NCBI RefSeq assembly: GCF_000523235.1
Contig: NZ_CP006850.1
Location: 2,108,001-2,172,000 of the forward strand
From: Nocardia nova SH22a
GTDB taxonomy: Bacteria; Actinomycetota; Actinomycetes; Mycobacteriales; Mycobacteriaceae
Direction of reading: 5' to 3'
Length of the DNA: 64,000 bases
The notes beneath the pieces are model-generated. The model was given only the letters and a program-made list of their open reading frames with translations, did no database searches and was not told where the DNA came from. Below, piece by piece: positions 1 to 8,513 of the stretch; position 1 is the stretch's first letter, and each line of letters begins with the position of its first letter. The position numbers were made by a program, and so were the translations under genes.

Positions 1-1
1 C

Positions 2-511
2 TCGGCGACGGTGTTCCTGGTGCTGTTGTGCAACGACCGGGCCGTGCTCGGGCCGTGGGTGAACACGATGCGGCAGAACGTGTTCGCGGCGATCATCGTG
101 TGGGCGCTGGTGCTGCTGTCGGCCGCGCTGACCGCCGCCACCTTCTTCCCGGATCTGAGTACCGCGACTCTGACGACAGGTCTCGGCGCGGGAGTCGTCG
201 CCGGACTCGTCGCAGGCGCGGTGCTACTGGTCGTCGGACGGCGGACGCGATTGCGTACGGCCGGGCACACCGACGCCGAACTCCGCGATCCGGTGCCCGC
301 GCGGGTCGCCGTATTCGATCGCGCGGTATCGCCCGGGGTCGAGGGCCTGCCGGCGCTCGACCGGGACACCTTCCGGACGCCGGCGCTGGACACCCTCCCG
401 CGCCCGCCGCTCGGGCCGCTGCGCACCGCGGGCATGCTGGCGTTGCGCGGATATCTGCTGGTGGCCGTGGTCCTCGTCGCGGTCAAGATCGCGGAGTCGA
501 TCGGGGTGTGA
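2..511 (+). CDS. NRAMP-family divalent metal transporter, C-terminal part
   Basis: The open frame runs in from the left edge, so only the last 169 residues are present. The segment NDRAVLGPWVNT followed by a long hydrophobic helix is typical of the late transmembrane helices of NRAMP (MntH-type) proton-coupled Mn/Fe importers. A cytoplasmic loop and one final hydrophobic helix (about the last 25 residues) complete the protein. The internal GTG at 11 is not a likely start because homology extends upstream of it. Family assignment rests on a short segment, and the metal-binding DPGN motif would lie outside the window. Confidence 0.72.
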   Translation, partial: SATVFLVLLCNDRAVLGPWVNTMRQNVFAAIIVWALVLLSAALTAATFFPDLSTATLTTGLGAGVVAGLVAGAVLLVVGRRTRLRTAGHTDAELRDPVPARVAVFDRAVSPGVEGLPALDRDTFRTPALDTLPRPPLGPLRTAGMLALRGYLLVAVVLVAVKIAESIGV

Positions 512-541
512 CTGCCGCTGGACGATCCGGCGGCCGCGTCC

Positions 542-2242
542 TCAGGTGATGTCGACGATCGGCAACCGCAGTGCGGCGGGCGCGCCCGCGGGGACCACCG
601 GTGCCGTGGGCGCGATCGGGGCGAGGCGCCGGTAGGGCGCGCCGAGGGCCGGGCGCGGGTCGGCGTCACCCTTGTTGGGCCACAACGACACTGCGCGCTC
701 GGCCTGGGCGGTGATGGTCAGCGACGGATTCACGCCGAGGTTCGCCGAGATGGCCGAGCCGTCCACGATGTGCAGGCCGGGGTGGCCGTACATGCGGTGG
801 TAGGCGTCGACGACACCGGTGTCGGGGGAGTCGCCGATGACGCAGCCGCCGATGAAATGCCCGGTCATGGGCACGCCGAACAGGGTGCTGATGCCCGCGG
901 TCGGAATGCCGTCGATCTTCTCGGCCACCCGCCGCGCGACCTCGTGACCGGCGGGGATGGAGGTCGGATTCGGTTGTCCCTCACCCTGTCTGGTGGTCAT
1001 CCGGCGGCCGAACAGGCCGCGTTTGGTGTAGCTGGTCAGCGAGTTGTCCACCGACTGCATCACCAGCAGCCCGATCATCCGCTCCGACCAGTGCCGCGGA
1101 TTGTGCACCCGGGACAGATCCCGTCGTGCCAGCCAGTTCGCCCGCGCCCACAGCCGCCCGCGCGAGGTGCGGCCGTCCTCGTCGTACATGACCGTCGTCA
1201 TCAGCGACAGCACATTGCTGCCCTTGCCGTAGCGCACCGGTTCGATGTGGGTGTCGGCGTCGGGGTGGATGGAGGAGGTGATGGCCACCCCCTTGGTGAA
1301 GTCGGTGTTCGTATCGCGGCTCCGGATCGACAGCAGCTCTTCGGAATTGGTGCGCGACAGATAGCCCAGCCGCGCCGACACCCGGGGCAGCGACCCGCGA
1401 TCGCGCAGCCGGTGCAGCAGCCGCTGGGTGCCCAGCGCCGCGGCGGCGAACACCACCTGCTCGGCGGTGAAACTGCGGCGGGCCTTGCGGATCCAGCGCC
1501 CGGTCCGCACCGTGTCGATGCGATATCCCCCCGACGGCAGCGGCGTCACATCGACCACGGTCGTGTAGGGATGCACTGTGGCACCGGCCTTTTCGGCGAG
1601 GTACAGATAGTTCTTGACGAGGGTGTTCTTGGCGTTGTGGCGGCAGCCGGTCATACATTCACCGCAGTGCGTGCAGGTGCTGCGCTCGGGCCCGACACCG
1701 CCGAAGTACGGATCGGGCACCTGCTGTCCGGGACGGGTTCCCTTGCCGCCGAACAGAACTCCGACCGGTGTGGTCCGGAACGAGTCCCCGACACCGAGCT
1801 CCTCGGCCACCTCGCGCAGCACCCGGTCCGAGGCGGTGATCGCCGGATTCGTGGCGACCCCGAGCATGCGCTTGGCCTGGTCGTAGTGCGGTGCGAGTTC
1901 GGCGCCCCAGTCGGTGATGTGCGCCCACTGCGGATCGTCGAAGAATTTGGCCGGGGGTTCGTAGAGCGTGTTGGCGTACACCAGCGAGCCGCCGCCGACG
2001 CCGGAGCCGCTCATGATGAAGGTGTCCTTCAGTAATGTGAGACGCTGAATTCCGAAGCAGCCCAGGGCCGGCGCCCACAGGAACTGCCGCGCTCGCCACG
2101 AGGTCTTCGGGAATTCGTCGTCGGCGAAACGCCGTCCGGCCTCGAGGACGCCGACTCGGTAGCCCTTCTCGGTCAGGCGCAGCGCGCTCACGCTGCCACC
2201 GAATCCCGATCCGATGACTGCCACGTCGTAGTCGAACCCCAT
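542..2242 (-). CDS. choD: Cholesterol oxidase (GMC oxidoreductase, ChoD type)
   Basis: Predicted FAD-dependent oxidase/dehydrogenase of the GMC superfamily that oxidises the 3-hydroxyl of sterols. An ADP-binding GSGFGGS motif lies at residues 11-17. A ferredoxin-like cysteine cluster (CTHCGECMTGC, about residues 189-199) and the C-terminal GMC block with GGCVIGDSPD and NLGVNPSLT are visible. At 566 residues it matches mycobacterial ChoD (Rv3409c, 578 aa). There is no signal peptide, so it is probably cytoplasmic or membrane-associated. The next genes on the same strand are an AraC regulator, an SDR and CYP51, which fits a sterol/steroid context. A true role in cholesterol use is inferred; the M. 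tuberculosis homologue has been debated. Confidence 0.85.
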   Translation of the reverse strand: MGFDYDVAVIGSGFGGSVSALRLTEKGYRVGVLEAGRRFADDEFPKTSWRARQFLWAPALGCFGIQRLTLLKDTFIMSGSGVGGGSLVYANTLYEPPAKFFDDPQWAHITDWGAELAPHYDQAKRMLGVATNPAITASDRVLREVAEELGVGDSFRTTPVGVLFGGKGTRPGQQVPDPYFGGVGPERSTCTHCGECMTGCRHNAKNTLVKNYLYLAEKAGATVHPYTTVVDVTPLPSGGYRIDTVRTGRWIRKARRSFTAEQVVFAAAALGTQRLLHRLRDRGSLPRVSARLGYLSRTNSEELLSIRSRDTNTDFTKGVAITSSIHPDADTHIEPVRYGKGSNVLSLMTTVMYDEDGRTSRGRLWARANWLARRDLSRVHNPRHWSERMIGLLVMQSVDNSLTSYTKRGLFGRRMTTRQGEGQPNPTSIPAGHEVARRVAEKIDGIPTAGISTLFGVPMTGHFIGGCVIGDSPDTGVVDAYHRMYGHPGLHIVDGSAISANLGVNPSLTITAQAERAVSLWPNKGDADPRPALGAPYRRLAPIAPTAPVVPAGAPAALRLPIVDIT

Positions 2243-2324
2243 CGTCCGCGCCTTTCGTCGTCCCGTCCTCGGAAGTACCGTATGCGCGGATCAGGACGGT
2301 TCGAAGAGAGCGGCGGCCAGGAAA

Positions 2325-3380
2325 TCAATAGTTCCGGTCACGCCGGTAGGCGGCCGGTGTGGTTCCCGTCCAGCGCTTGAACGCGTGGATGAACGGAGTC
2401 GCCTCGGCATAACCCAGCCGGATGGCGATGTCGTCGATGGTCAGGGGCGTGCCCGACAGCATCTCCTGGGCCAGCGCCCGGCGCACCTCGTCCAGCAGCG
2501 CCCGGTAGCTGGTACCGGCCTCGGTCAGCCTCCGGCGCAGCGTCCGCACGCTCATGTTCAGATCGCGGGCGACCGCTTCGATCGGCGGCGGGGTGGTGAT
2601 GCCGGTCGCGCCGCTGCCGGGCAGCAGCCGCTCGCGCACCTCCGCCGCGATGCCGGTGCGCGCGCTGCGGCGCTGCATCAGATCGCGGCACTGCGCGATG
2701 CACACCTCCCAGGTCTGCTGATTGGCCTGCGGCAGCGGCTGGGCCAGGATCTCGGGGGAGACGGTGAACATGGTGTGCGGGCGCCCGAAGGCGGGCCGGG
2801 CGCCCAGCACCGCCTGCAGCCGGTCCGCGTGCGGCGGTTCCCCGTAGCCGAATTCCATTCGGGCGAAGGAGAACTCGCGGCCGAGTAGATCTCCCATGAC
2901 GCGATGCATCGCGACGATGTCGCGTTCGACGAGGAACTGCTGCACATCCGGCGGGATGAGTTCGTGGTGGATCCAGGCGATCACATCGTCGCGGCGATAC
3001 TCCACGATCGGGGTGCAGAAGGCGAAGCTGAGCCGGTAGTAACGCAGCGCGAGCGAGATCGCCTCGCGCAGTGTGGGACTGGTGACGCACGCGAAACCGA
3101 AGATGCCGAAGGTGCTGATCCGGTAGCGCCGCCCGACCTCGACCCCGAGCGCCGGGATGTGGTCCAGTTCGGCGACCAGATTGCGCACGACCGCCAGCTC
3201 GGCCTCGGCCGGGATCTGGGCGCCGGGGTCGGTGAGGGCGGCCGGGCCGATTCCCGATCCTTCCAGTAACCGCCCCGGCGGCACCCCGTGTTCGGCCGCG
3301 AATTCCGTCATCACCCCGACGCTGGCGATACCTCGCGGAAAGTTCCAGGTGCGGACCTCGGGTGCCTCGACGGTGTGCAT
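2325..3380 (-). CDS. AraC-family transcriptional regulator
   Basis: A 351-residue regulator. The N-terminal about 190 residues match the arabinose-binding-like domain common in mycobacterial AraC proteins (VirS/OruR type). The C-terminal part has a two-HTH AraC domain: LNMSVRTLRRRLTEAGTSYR is the first helix-turn-helix and IAIRLGYAEATPFIHAFKRW the second. It lies between choD and the CYP51-associated dehydrogenase on the same strand, with gaps of 82 and 19 bp, and may control them, though no operator was identified. ATG at 3380 is preceded by a GGTGGG-like site. Confidence 0.85.
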   Translation of the reverse strand: MHTVEAPEVRTWNFPRGIASVGVMTEFAAEHGVPPGRLLEGSGIGPAALTDPGAQIPAEAELAVVRNLVAELDHIPALGVEVGRRYRISTFGIFGFACVTSPTLREAISLALRYYRLSFAFCTPIVEYRRDDVIAWIHHELIPPDVQQFLVERDIVAMHRVMGDLLGREFSFARMEFGYGEPPHADRLQAVLGARPAFGRPHTMFTVSPEILAQPLPQANQQTWEVCIAQCRDLMQRRSARTGIAAEVRERLLPGSGATGITTPPPIEAVARDLNMSVRTLRRRLTEAGTSYRALLDEVRRALAQEMLSGTPLTIDDIAIRLGYAEATPFIHAFKRWTGTTPAAYRRDRNY

Positions 3381-3399
3381 CCCACCATTATGGCCGAAA

Positions 3400-4233
3400 T
3401 TATTGATGCTCCCGCGACCCGCGCACCCGGCGGTCGTAGTCGGCCCGCGCGGCGGTGTCGACCTCGTCGGTGAAGATGCGGTGCACCCCCATCCGGCGCG
3501 CGGTGAATTCGCCGAACGCCCGCGGTGTGAGCTTGTTGAACGCCATCGCCACCCCGGCCAGCCGGGTGACCGTGACCCGCCGCCGGGGCCGGGCGATCAA
3601 TCGCGCCACCGCCCGCGCCACATCCTCCGGTTCGGCCAGCAGCCCCATCGGCGCCTTGGTCCCGGCGATCAGCTCGGTGCGGGTGAAGGTCGGCAGGACC
3701 GCCGAGAAATGCACGCCGGTACCGCGGTATTCCAGGCGCATGGTCTCGGTGAAACCGAGGACGGCCTGTTTACTGGCGCAGTAGGTCGCCATGCCGGGCG
3801 TCGGATTCTCCCCGGCCAGCGACGCGATATTGATGATGTGGCCGCCGCCGCGGGCGACCATCGCGGGCAGTGCTGCCTTGGTTCCGTGCATGACGCCCAG
3901 CACGTTGACCTCGAGAATGCGCCGCGTGATGTCGTCGGACTCCGCGGTGAACCGGCCGACCGGCATGATCCCGGCATTGTTGATCAGCACGTCCACGGGA
4001 CCGGCCTGCTCGGTGACCGCGGCCAGGAATGCCGCGAACGAACCGGGATCGGTGACGTCGAGCGGCACCGCCGCGGCGGCGCCGAGCCGTTCACCCGCCT
4101 CGCGCACCGCGTCGGCGTCGATATCACCGAGGGCGACCCGGGCGCCGTCGCGCCGCAGCTGCTCGGCGATCGAATATCCGATGCCGCGGGCGCCGCCGGT
4201 GATCGCGACGACCCTGCCCGACAGTGACCTCAC
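3400..4233 (-). CDS. Short-chain dehydrogenase/reductase next to CYP51
   Basis: A classical SDR of 277 residues that uses NAD(P)H to interconvert an alcohol and a ketone. The cofactor motif TGGARGIG is at about residues 12-19, NNAG follows near residue 87, and the catalytic tetrad includes Ser of NIASLAG and YCASK. The GTG start at 4233 overlaps the TGA stop of the upstream CYP51 gene (GTGA). Translational coupling therefore decides the start, and longer in-frame extensions run into CYP51 coding sequence. M. tuberculosis also has an SDR beside cyp51 (Rv0765c). The substrate is unknown; a sterol or lipid alcohol is plausible from context. Confidence 0.85.
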   Translation of the reverse strand: MRSLSGRVVAITGGARGIGYSIAEQLRRDGARVALGDIDADAVREAGERLGAAAAVPLDVTDPGSFAAFLAAVTEQAGPVDVLINNAGIMPVGRFTAESDDITRRILEVNVLGVMHGTKAALPAMVARGGGHIINIASLAGENPTPGMATYCASKQAVLGFTETMRLEYRGTGVHFSAVLPTFTRTELIAGTKAPMGLLAEPEDVARAVARLIARPRRRVTVTRLAGVAMAFNKLTPRAFGEFTARRMGVHRIFTDEVDTAARADYDRRVRGSREHQ

Positions 4234-5585
4234 GCGGTCTTCCTGCGGCGGTAGCGGACGGTGCACGGCTGCTGCAACTGCACCACCATCTTGGAGTGGT
4301 CGTTGCGGTAGCTGTCCGAAGGCTGCGCCATCTCGAATTCCCAGTCCCGCAGCAGAATCGAGAAGATCGCCTTGAGCTGCATGAGGGCGAAGGCCGCGCC
4401 GACGCAGCGGTGCCGCCCGGCGCCGAACGGAATCCAGGTCCAGCGGTTGATCAGATCGGCCTGGTTCGGGTCGATGTAGCGGCCCGGATCGAAGCGGTCC
4501 GGTTCGGGGAAGTCCTCGGCGATCCGGTTGGAGATGGCCGGGGTGGCCGCGACCATGTCGCCCGGTTCGATCTTGTTGCCGCACACCTCGAATTCGCCCT
4601 GCGCGATGCGCATCAGGATGATCAGCGGCGGATGTAACCGCAGCGTCTCCTTCAACGTCGCCTCCAGCTGCGGAATCTGGCGCAGCGCATGGAAACTGAC
4701 GTCCTGGCCGTCGGCGTACAGCTCGTCGAGTTCACCCACGACCGAGGCCAGCACCTCCGGATTGCGCAGCAGTTCGATGACCGCCCACGACGCGGTGCCG
4801 GAGGTGGTGTGGTGCCCGGCGAACATCATCGAGATGAAGATGCCGGTGATCTCGCTGGCGGAGAAGCGCAACTCGCCGTTCTCGTCGCGGATCGAGACCA
4901 GCACGTCGAGCATGTCGCGATCCTCCTTGCCCTGCGGCGGATTCGCGATGCGGCCGTCCATGATGCCCTGCACCAGTTCGACCAGCTGTGCGCGCGCCCG
5001 GTCGCGGATGCGGAAGCTCTCGATCGGGGCGTAGGGGTCGACGTAGCACAGCGCGTCGGTGCCGCGCTCGAGTTCGTGGTAGAGGTGGGCGAACCGGTCG
5101 TCGAGTTCCTCGCGGAACTTCTTGCCGATCAGGCAGGCCGAGGAGGTGTAGATGGTGAGCTCGGCGAAGAACTCGAGCAGATCGATCTCGCCCTCGTCGT
5201 CCCAGCGCTCGACGATCCGATACACCTCGCGCGCAATGGTTTCCGCGTGCCCGCGCATGTGCTCACCGCGCAGCGCCTGATTGTGCAGCATCTCCTTGCG
5301 CCGCTCGGGGCTGGCGTCGAAGACCACGCCGTCACCGAAGATCGGCTTCATGAACGGGTACGCGCTGCCCTGGTCGAGATCCTCGTCGGCGGACCGGAAG
5401 AAGAATTCGTTCGCCTCCGACCCCGACAGCAGGATGACGTCCTTGTCGGCCAGGCGGAACGAGCCGACGTCACCGCATTCGGTGCGTACCCGCCGCATCA
5501 GCGCGATCGGATCGGTGCGGAACTCTTCGAGGTGGCCGTGCTCGTGCTCGCCCCCGGAGACCTGCCGCGGCTTGACCAACGTCAT
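4230..5585 (-). CDS. cyp51: Sterol 14alpha-demethylase cytochrome P450, CYP51
   Basis: Haem monooxygenase, 451 residues. It is nearly collinear with M. tuberculosis CYP51 from VSGGEHEHGHLEEF to the end. Visible are the I-helix MMFAGHHTTSGT, the ExxR of LKETLRLHPP, and the haem loop FGAGRHRCVG with the proximal Cys at about residue 394, the same number as in the mycobacterial enzyme. I chose ATG 5585 over the upstream ATG 5627 because homology begins there and GGAAGGA lies 8 bases upstream. Bacteria lack de novo sterol synthesis, so the physiological substrate is uncertain. No ferredoxin gene follows, unlike in M. tuberculosis; electron partners must lie elsewhere. Confidence 0.93.
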   Translation of the reverse strand: MTLVKPRQVSGGEHEHGHLEEFRTDPIALMRRVRTECGDVGSFRLADKDVILLSGSEANEFFFRSADEDLDQGSAYPFMKPIFGDGVVFDASPERRKEMLHNQALRGEHMRGHAETIAREVYRIVERWDDEGEIDLLEFFAELTIYTSSACLIGKKFREELDDRFAHLYHELERGTDALCYVDPYAPIESFRIRDRARAQLVELVQGIMDGRIANPPQGKEDRDMLDVLVSIRDENGELRFSASEITGIFISMMFAGHHTTSGTASWAVIELLRNPEVLASVVGELDELYADGQDVSFHALRQIPQLEATLKETLRLHPPLIILMRIAQGEFEVCGNKIEPGDMVAATPAISNRIAEDFPEPDRFDPGRYIDPNQADLINRWTWIPFGAGRHRCVGAAFALMQLKAIFSILLRDWEFEMAQPSDSYRNDHSKMVVQLQQPCTVRYRRRKTA

Positions 5586-5610
5586 GAGAAATCCTTCCGC
5601 AATCCCGGAT

Positions 5611-5632
5611 CCATCCGTGATGGACACGTGTC
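5611..5632. promoter_or_regulatory. Dyad sequences upstream of cyp51
   Basis: A perfect 10-bp palindrome GACACGTGTC at 5623-5632 lies directly beside a 5-bp inverted repeat (CCATC/GATGG, 5611-5623) in the 130-bp gap between cyp51 and the TetR gene. The position suits an operator for cyp51, about 40 bp upstream of its start. The binding protein is not known. Confidence 0.35.
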
Positions 5633-5715
5633 TGGACGCTACTACGGAAGGGTGGGTGAGGCAAGGTGCGGACCCGGTTCGCGCGGGGCGGCGGGGGTGT
5701 GCGGGCGGGGCGGAT

Positions 5716-6423
5716 TCAGCGGGGGACCGGCGCGGATCGCACCGTGCTCAACTGCCGGATGACGTCGGCGGCGTGATTGTCGAAGCGTTCGCGATCGATC
5801 TCGATATCGCCGATCAGATACGGGCGATAGCAGTAGGCGAGGGCCCCGAAGATCGCCATCGCGTTGAGAGTGGCGTCGAGTTCGTCCGGCGCCGGATTCT
5901 CGGTGTCGTCGGCGGCGAGGACCGCGGCGATCGGCCCGGTGATCATCGCGACCAGCTCGTTACCGCGCTGCGTCAGCGCCGGGGTGGCCAGCGATTCCAC
6001 GAACAGGATGCGGCCGCGGCGCGGATCCTCGGTGAGGAAGTCGGTGAACGCGCGGACCACGTGCCCGAAAAGGAGATCCCGGTCCTCGGGAGCGTCGGCG
6101 AGCGCCGCGAGCAGGCGATCGCGGCACTGCTGGACGGTGTTCTCGAGGACGGTGGTCATCAAATCGTCGAGATTGCTGAAACTCTCGTAGAAATAACGTT
6201 CGGTGAGTCCCGCTTGTCGGCATACTCCGCGCATCGAGGTGTCGGCGGCCCCGGCCCCGGCCATGAGCTCGAAGCAGGCCTGCGTCAACTGCTTCCGGCG
6301 AGCGGCGATGCGGTCGGCCGGTTCGCGCCCTCGCCACGGTCGGCTGCCCGTCTTCGGGGTATGCGGCGAATCGGCCATGGTCGCGATGGTACCGGGGCCG
6401 GAAAATATCACGATTTCTGACAT
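5716..6423 (-). CDS. TetR-family transcriptional repressor
   Basis: A regulator of up to 235 residues with an N-terminal TetR HTH (GVCRQAGLTERYFYESFSN) and a ligand-binding C-terminal domain of low conservation. ATG 6423 gives the longest form; ATG 6378 would remove 15 residues that precede the usual TetR start region. Neither has a strong ribosome site. It is divergent from the hydrolase/monooxygenase operon at 6498, with a perfect dyad between them, and is the likely repressor of that operon and of itself. It could also act on cyp51, whose start is about 130 bp downstream. Confidence 0.85.
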   Translation of the reverse strand: MSEIVIFSGPGTIATMADSPHTPKTGSRPWRGREPADRIAARRKQLTQACFELMAGAGAADTSMRGVCRQAGLTERYFYESFSNLDDLMTTVLENTVQQCRDRLLAALADAPEDRDLLFGHVVRAFTDFLTEDPRRGRILFVESLATPALTQRGNELVAMITGPIAAVLAADDTENPAPDELDATLNAMAIFGALAYCYRPYLIGDIEIDRERFDNHAADVIRQLSTVRSAPVPR

Positions 6424-6430
6424 CGCCCGT

Positions 6431-6454
6431 TGTTGACATCTGTTGATGTCAACA
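6431..6454. promoter_or_regulatory. TetR operator: perfect 10-bp inverted repeat
   Basis: Arms TGTTGACATC and GATGTCAACA are perfect reverse complements around the 4-bp centre TGTT. The site lies 8 bp from the TetR start codon and covers the -35 element of the divergent operon, so binding would block both genes. Confidence 0.75.
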
Positions 6455-6461
6455 ATAGTCT
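6433..6461 (+). promoter_or_regulatory. Promoter of the hydrolase/monooxygenase operon
   Basis: TTGACA at 6433-6438 and TAGTCT (TANNNT) at 6456-6461 are separated by 17 bp, a good sigma-70/SigA-type arrangement. The -35 hexamer sits inside the dyad operator. Transcription would begin near 6468, giving a leader of about 30 bases before ATG 6498. Confidence 0.55.
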
Positions 6462-6497
6462 CGGACCATCGCTTCGATCAGATGCAAGGACGCACCT

Positions 6498-7373
6498 ATG
6501 AACACCTCGGTCTACGACGACCAAGCCCACGCGATCAGGGCGCGCGATGTGCGGTTCGACTTCGGCTCGGTCCCGATGCACTACATCCCGGGCGAGGTGA
6601 TGGCCACCCACATCATCAACGTGATGCATCTGGTGCTCCCGGAAGGTGAGCGGGCGATGGCGGCCGCCCTGGCCGAGGCGCTGCCCTATATCGACGATGT
6701 CCGCCTGCGCGAGGAAGTGCAGGGCTTCATCGGGCAGGAGAACCAGCACGCGAGTTCGCACGCGCAGGCCCGCCGCCATCTGGAGGCCATCGGCCTGGAT
6801 GTGGGGCCGATGGTCGAGTCGGTGGGCTGGCTGGTCGACCGGATGCTCGGCGATCACGGCCTCACCGGCCGCGCCAAATACGAATGGCTGTGCGAGCGAC
6901 TGGGACTGTTCGCCGGAATGGAGCACTACACCGCCGTGATCGGCGAATGGCTGCTCACCAACGATGTGCTCGAGGCCAAGGACATGCATCCGGCGATGCT
7001 GGATCTGATCCGCTGGCACGGCGCCGAGGAGGTCGAGCACCGCAGCGTGGTCTACGACGCCTACATGCACGTCGACGGCGGATATCTGCGCAAGGCCCGC
7101 ACGGCCGTGGTCGCGAGTTCGTCGCTGCTGGTGCTGTTCGTGATCGCGGGCGGCTACCTGTTCGGCAAGGATCCCGAACCCGCCAAGGGCCGGTTCTGGC
7201 CGATGCAGTTGCTCAGCGCCTCCGCCCGCGGTGTGGTCCCGAAGATGTCGACCTTCCTCACCGAGATCCCGCGCTACCTGCGCCCCGGATTCCATCCGTC
7301 CCAGCTCGGCAGCATGGACAACGCGCTGCGCTACCTCGCTCAGTCCCCGGCCGCGCGGGCGGGGGAGAAGTGA
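6498..7373 (+). CDS. Predicted metal-dependent hydrolase (PF10118-like)
   Basis: A 291-residue protein of the uncharacterised metal-dependent hydrolase family (COG3687 type), an all-helical fold with conserved His/Glu clusters. Visible candidates are the acidic/His patches GQENQHASSHAQARRH (about residues 76-91) and HGAEEVEHRSVVYDAY (about 174-189). One hydrophobic segment (SSSLLVLFVIAGGYLFG, about residues 207-223) may anchor it to the membrane. It is first in an operon with a ferredoxin-type reductase, a Baeyer-Villiger monooxygenase and an SDR. The substrate is unknown; the histidine/carboxylate pattern also resembles di-iron proteins, so an oxygenase role fed by the next gene is possible. 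Confidence 0.75.
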   Translation: MNTSVYDDQAHAIRARDVRFDFGSVPMHYIPGEVMATHIINVMHLVLPEGERAMAAALAEALPYIDDVRLREEVQGFIGQENQHASSHAQARRHLEAIGLDVGPMVESVGWLVDRMLGDHGLTGRAKYEWLCERLGLFAGMEHYTAVIGEWLLTNDVLEAKDMHPAMLDLIRWHGAEEVEHRSVVYDAYMHVDGGYLRKARTAVVASSSLLVLFVIAGGYLFGKDPEPAKGRFWPMQLLSASARGVVPKMSTFLTEIPRYLRPGFHPSQLGSMDNALRYLAQSPAARAGEK

Positions 7374-8452
7374 GTACGGCGGTGCTGGAACCGGGGCGGG
7401 ACTATCGGCCGTCGCTGCCACTGCGCGCGCTCGGCGCGGTCTTCGACGTATACAAGCGCACCGTCACCGCCCAGACCGCGAACAGTGTGCTGCCGGGCCC
7501 GAATCCGGTGCGCCGCACCGGATTCGAACAGGATCTGATCGTCGCGGACCGGCAGACGCAGGCCGGTGACGTGGCTGTGCTGACCCTGGTGGCGCCCTAT
7601 CGGCGGCCGCTGCCGCGCTGGATTCCCGGTGCCCACATCGATCTCGTGCTGCCGTCGGGGCGGCAGCGGCAGTACTCGCTCAACGGCGATCCGGCCGACC
7701 GCGGCAGCTATCGCATCGCGGTGCGGCATCTGCCCGACGGTGACGGCGGCTCCGACGAGATCCATCGCACCGCGGCGGTGGGGGACCGGTTGCGGGTGCG
7801 CGGGCCGCGCAACGCCTTTCCCTATATCAGCGCACCGCACTACGTGTTCGTCGCCGGGGGAATCGGCATCACGCCGCTGCTGCCGATGGTCGCCGACGCG
7901 CAGCGCCGCGGAATCGATTGGCGGCTGATCTATCTGGGCCGCGGCCGCGACAGCATGCCGTTTCTGGACGAGCTGTCGGCCCGGCGCGGTGGCCGCCTCG
8001 ACATCCTGCCCGACGACGAATACGGCGTGGCCGATATCGGTGAGCTGCTCGCCGACGTCCCGCGCGGTGCGGCGGTCTACGTCTGCGGCCCGCCGCCGCT
8101 GATGGCCGCTGCCCACCACACCCGGGCCGCCCAGGATCCGACCGTGTCCCTGCACACCGAGCGTTTCTCGGCGCCGCCCGTCCAGCACGGAAAGCCGTTC
8201 CGGATCGAATTGCGGCGCAGCGGGCGGACGGTGGACGTCGCCGCGAACGAGTCCGCGCTCGCGGCCATCGGCCGGGTGCTGCCGGACGCCCCGTACTCGT
8301 GCCGGCAGGGCTTCTGCGGCACCTGCGCGGTGACCGTCCGGGCGGGTGCGGTCGACCACCGGGATCGGCGCCTGACCGACGCCGAACGCGAAACCACCAT
8401 GCTCACCTGTGTCTCGCGCGCGGCGGGCGACACCCTCGAACTCGACCTGTGA
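7370..8452 (+). CDS. PDR/VanB-type flavin and 2Fe-2S oxidoreductase
   Basis: A 360-residue electron-transfer reductase. An N-terminal ferredoxin-reductase-like domain (RQYSLNGDP for flavin binding) is followed by an NAD-binding domain (GGIGITPLLPM, VYVCGPPPL). A C-terminal plant-type 2Fe-2S domain carries Cys311, Cys316, Cys319 and Cys347 (C-x4-C-x2-C...C). Such proteins supply electrons from NAD(P)H to an oxygenase. The GTG start at 7370 overlaps the previous stop (GTGA) and is preceded by GGGGGAG. Its direct coupling to the upstream gene suggests that it reduces that putative metalloenzyme. The downstream monooxygenase has its own NADPH/FAD chemistry and should not need it. Confidence 0.87.
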   Translation: MSTAVLEPGRDYRPSLPLRALGAVFDVYKRTVTAQTANSVLPGPNPVRRTGFEQDLIVADRQTQAGDVAVLTLVAPYRRPLPRWIPGAHIDLVLPSGRQRQYSLNGDPADRGSYRIAVRHLPDGDGGSDEIHRTAAVGDRLRVRGPRNAFPYISAPHYVFVAGGIGITPLLPMVADAQRRGIDWRLIYLGRGRDSMPFLDELSARRGGRLDILPDDEYGVADIGELLADVPRGAAVYVCGPPPLMAAAHHTRAAQDPTVSLHTERFSAPPVQHGKPFRIELRRSGRTVDVAANESALAAIGRVLPDAPYSCRQGFCGTCAVTVRAGAVDHRDRRLTDAERETTMLTCVSRAAGDTLELDL

Positions 8453-8513
8453 GCGCCCGGTGCCGGCGGCACCACATCGGGCAATGACGCCCGCAGCGAA
8501 AGGAATTCCAACG

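Noticed and set aside
5586..5627. Longer CYP51 start at ATG 5627
   Set aside because: Homology and the ribosome site support ATG 5585; the extra 14 residues are unlike CYP51 proteins.
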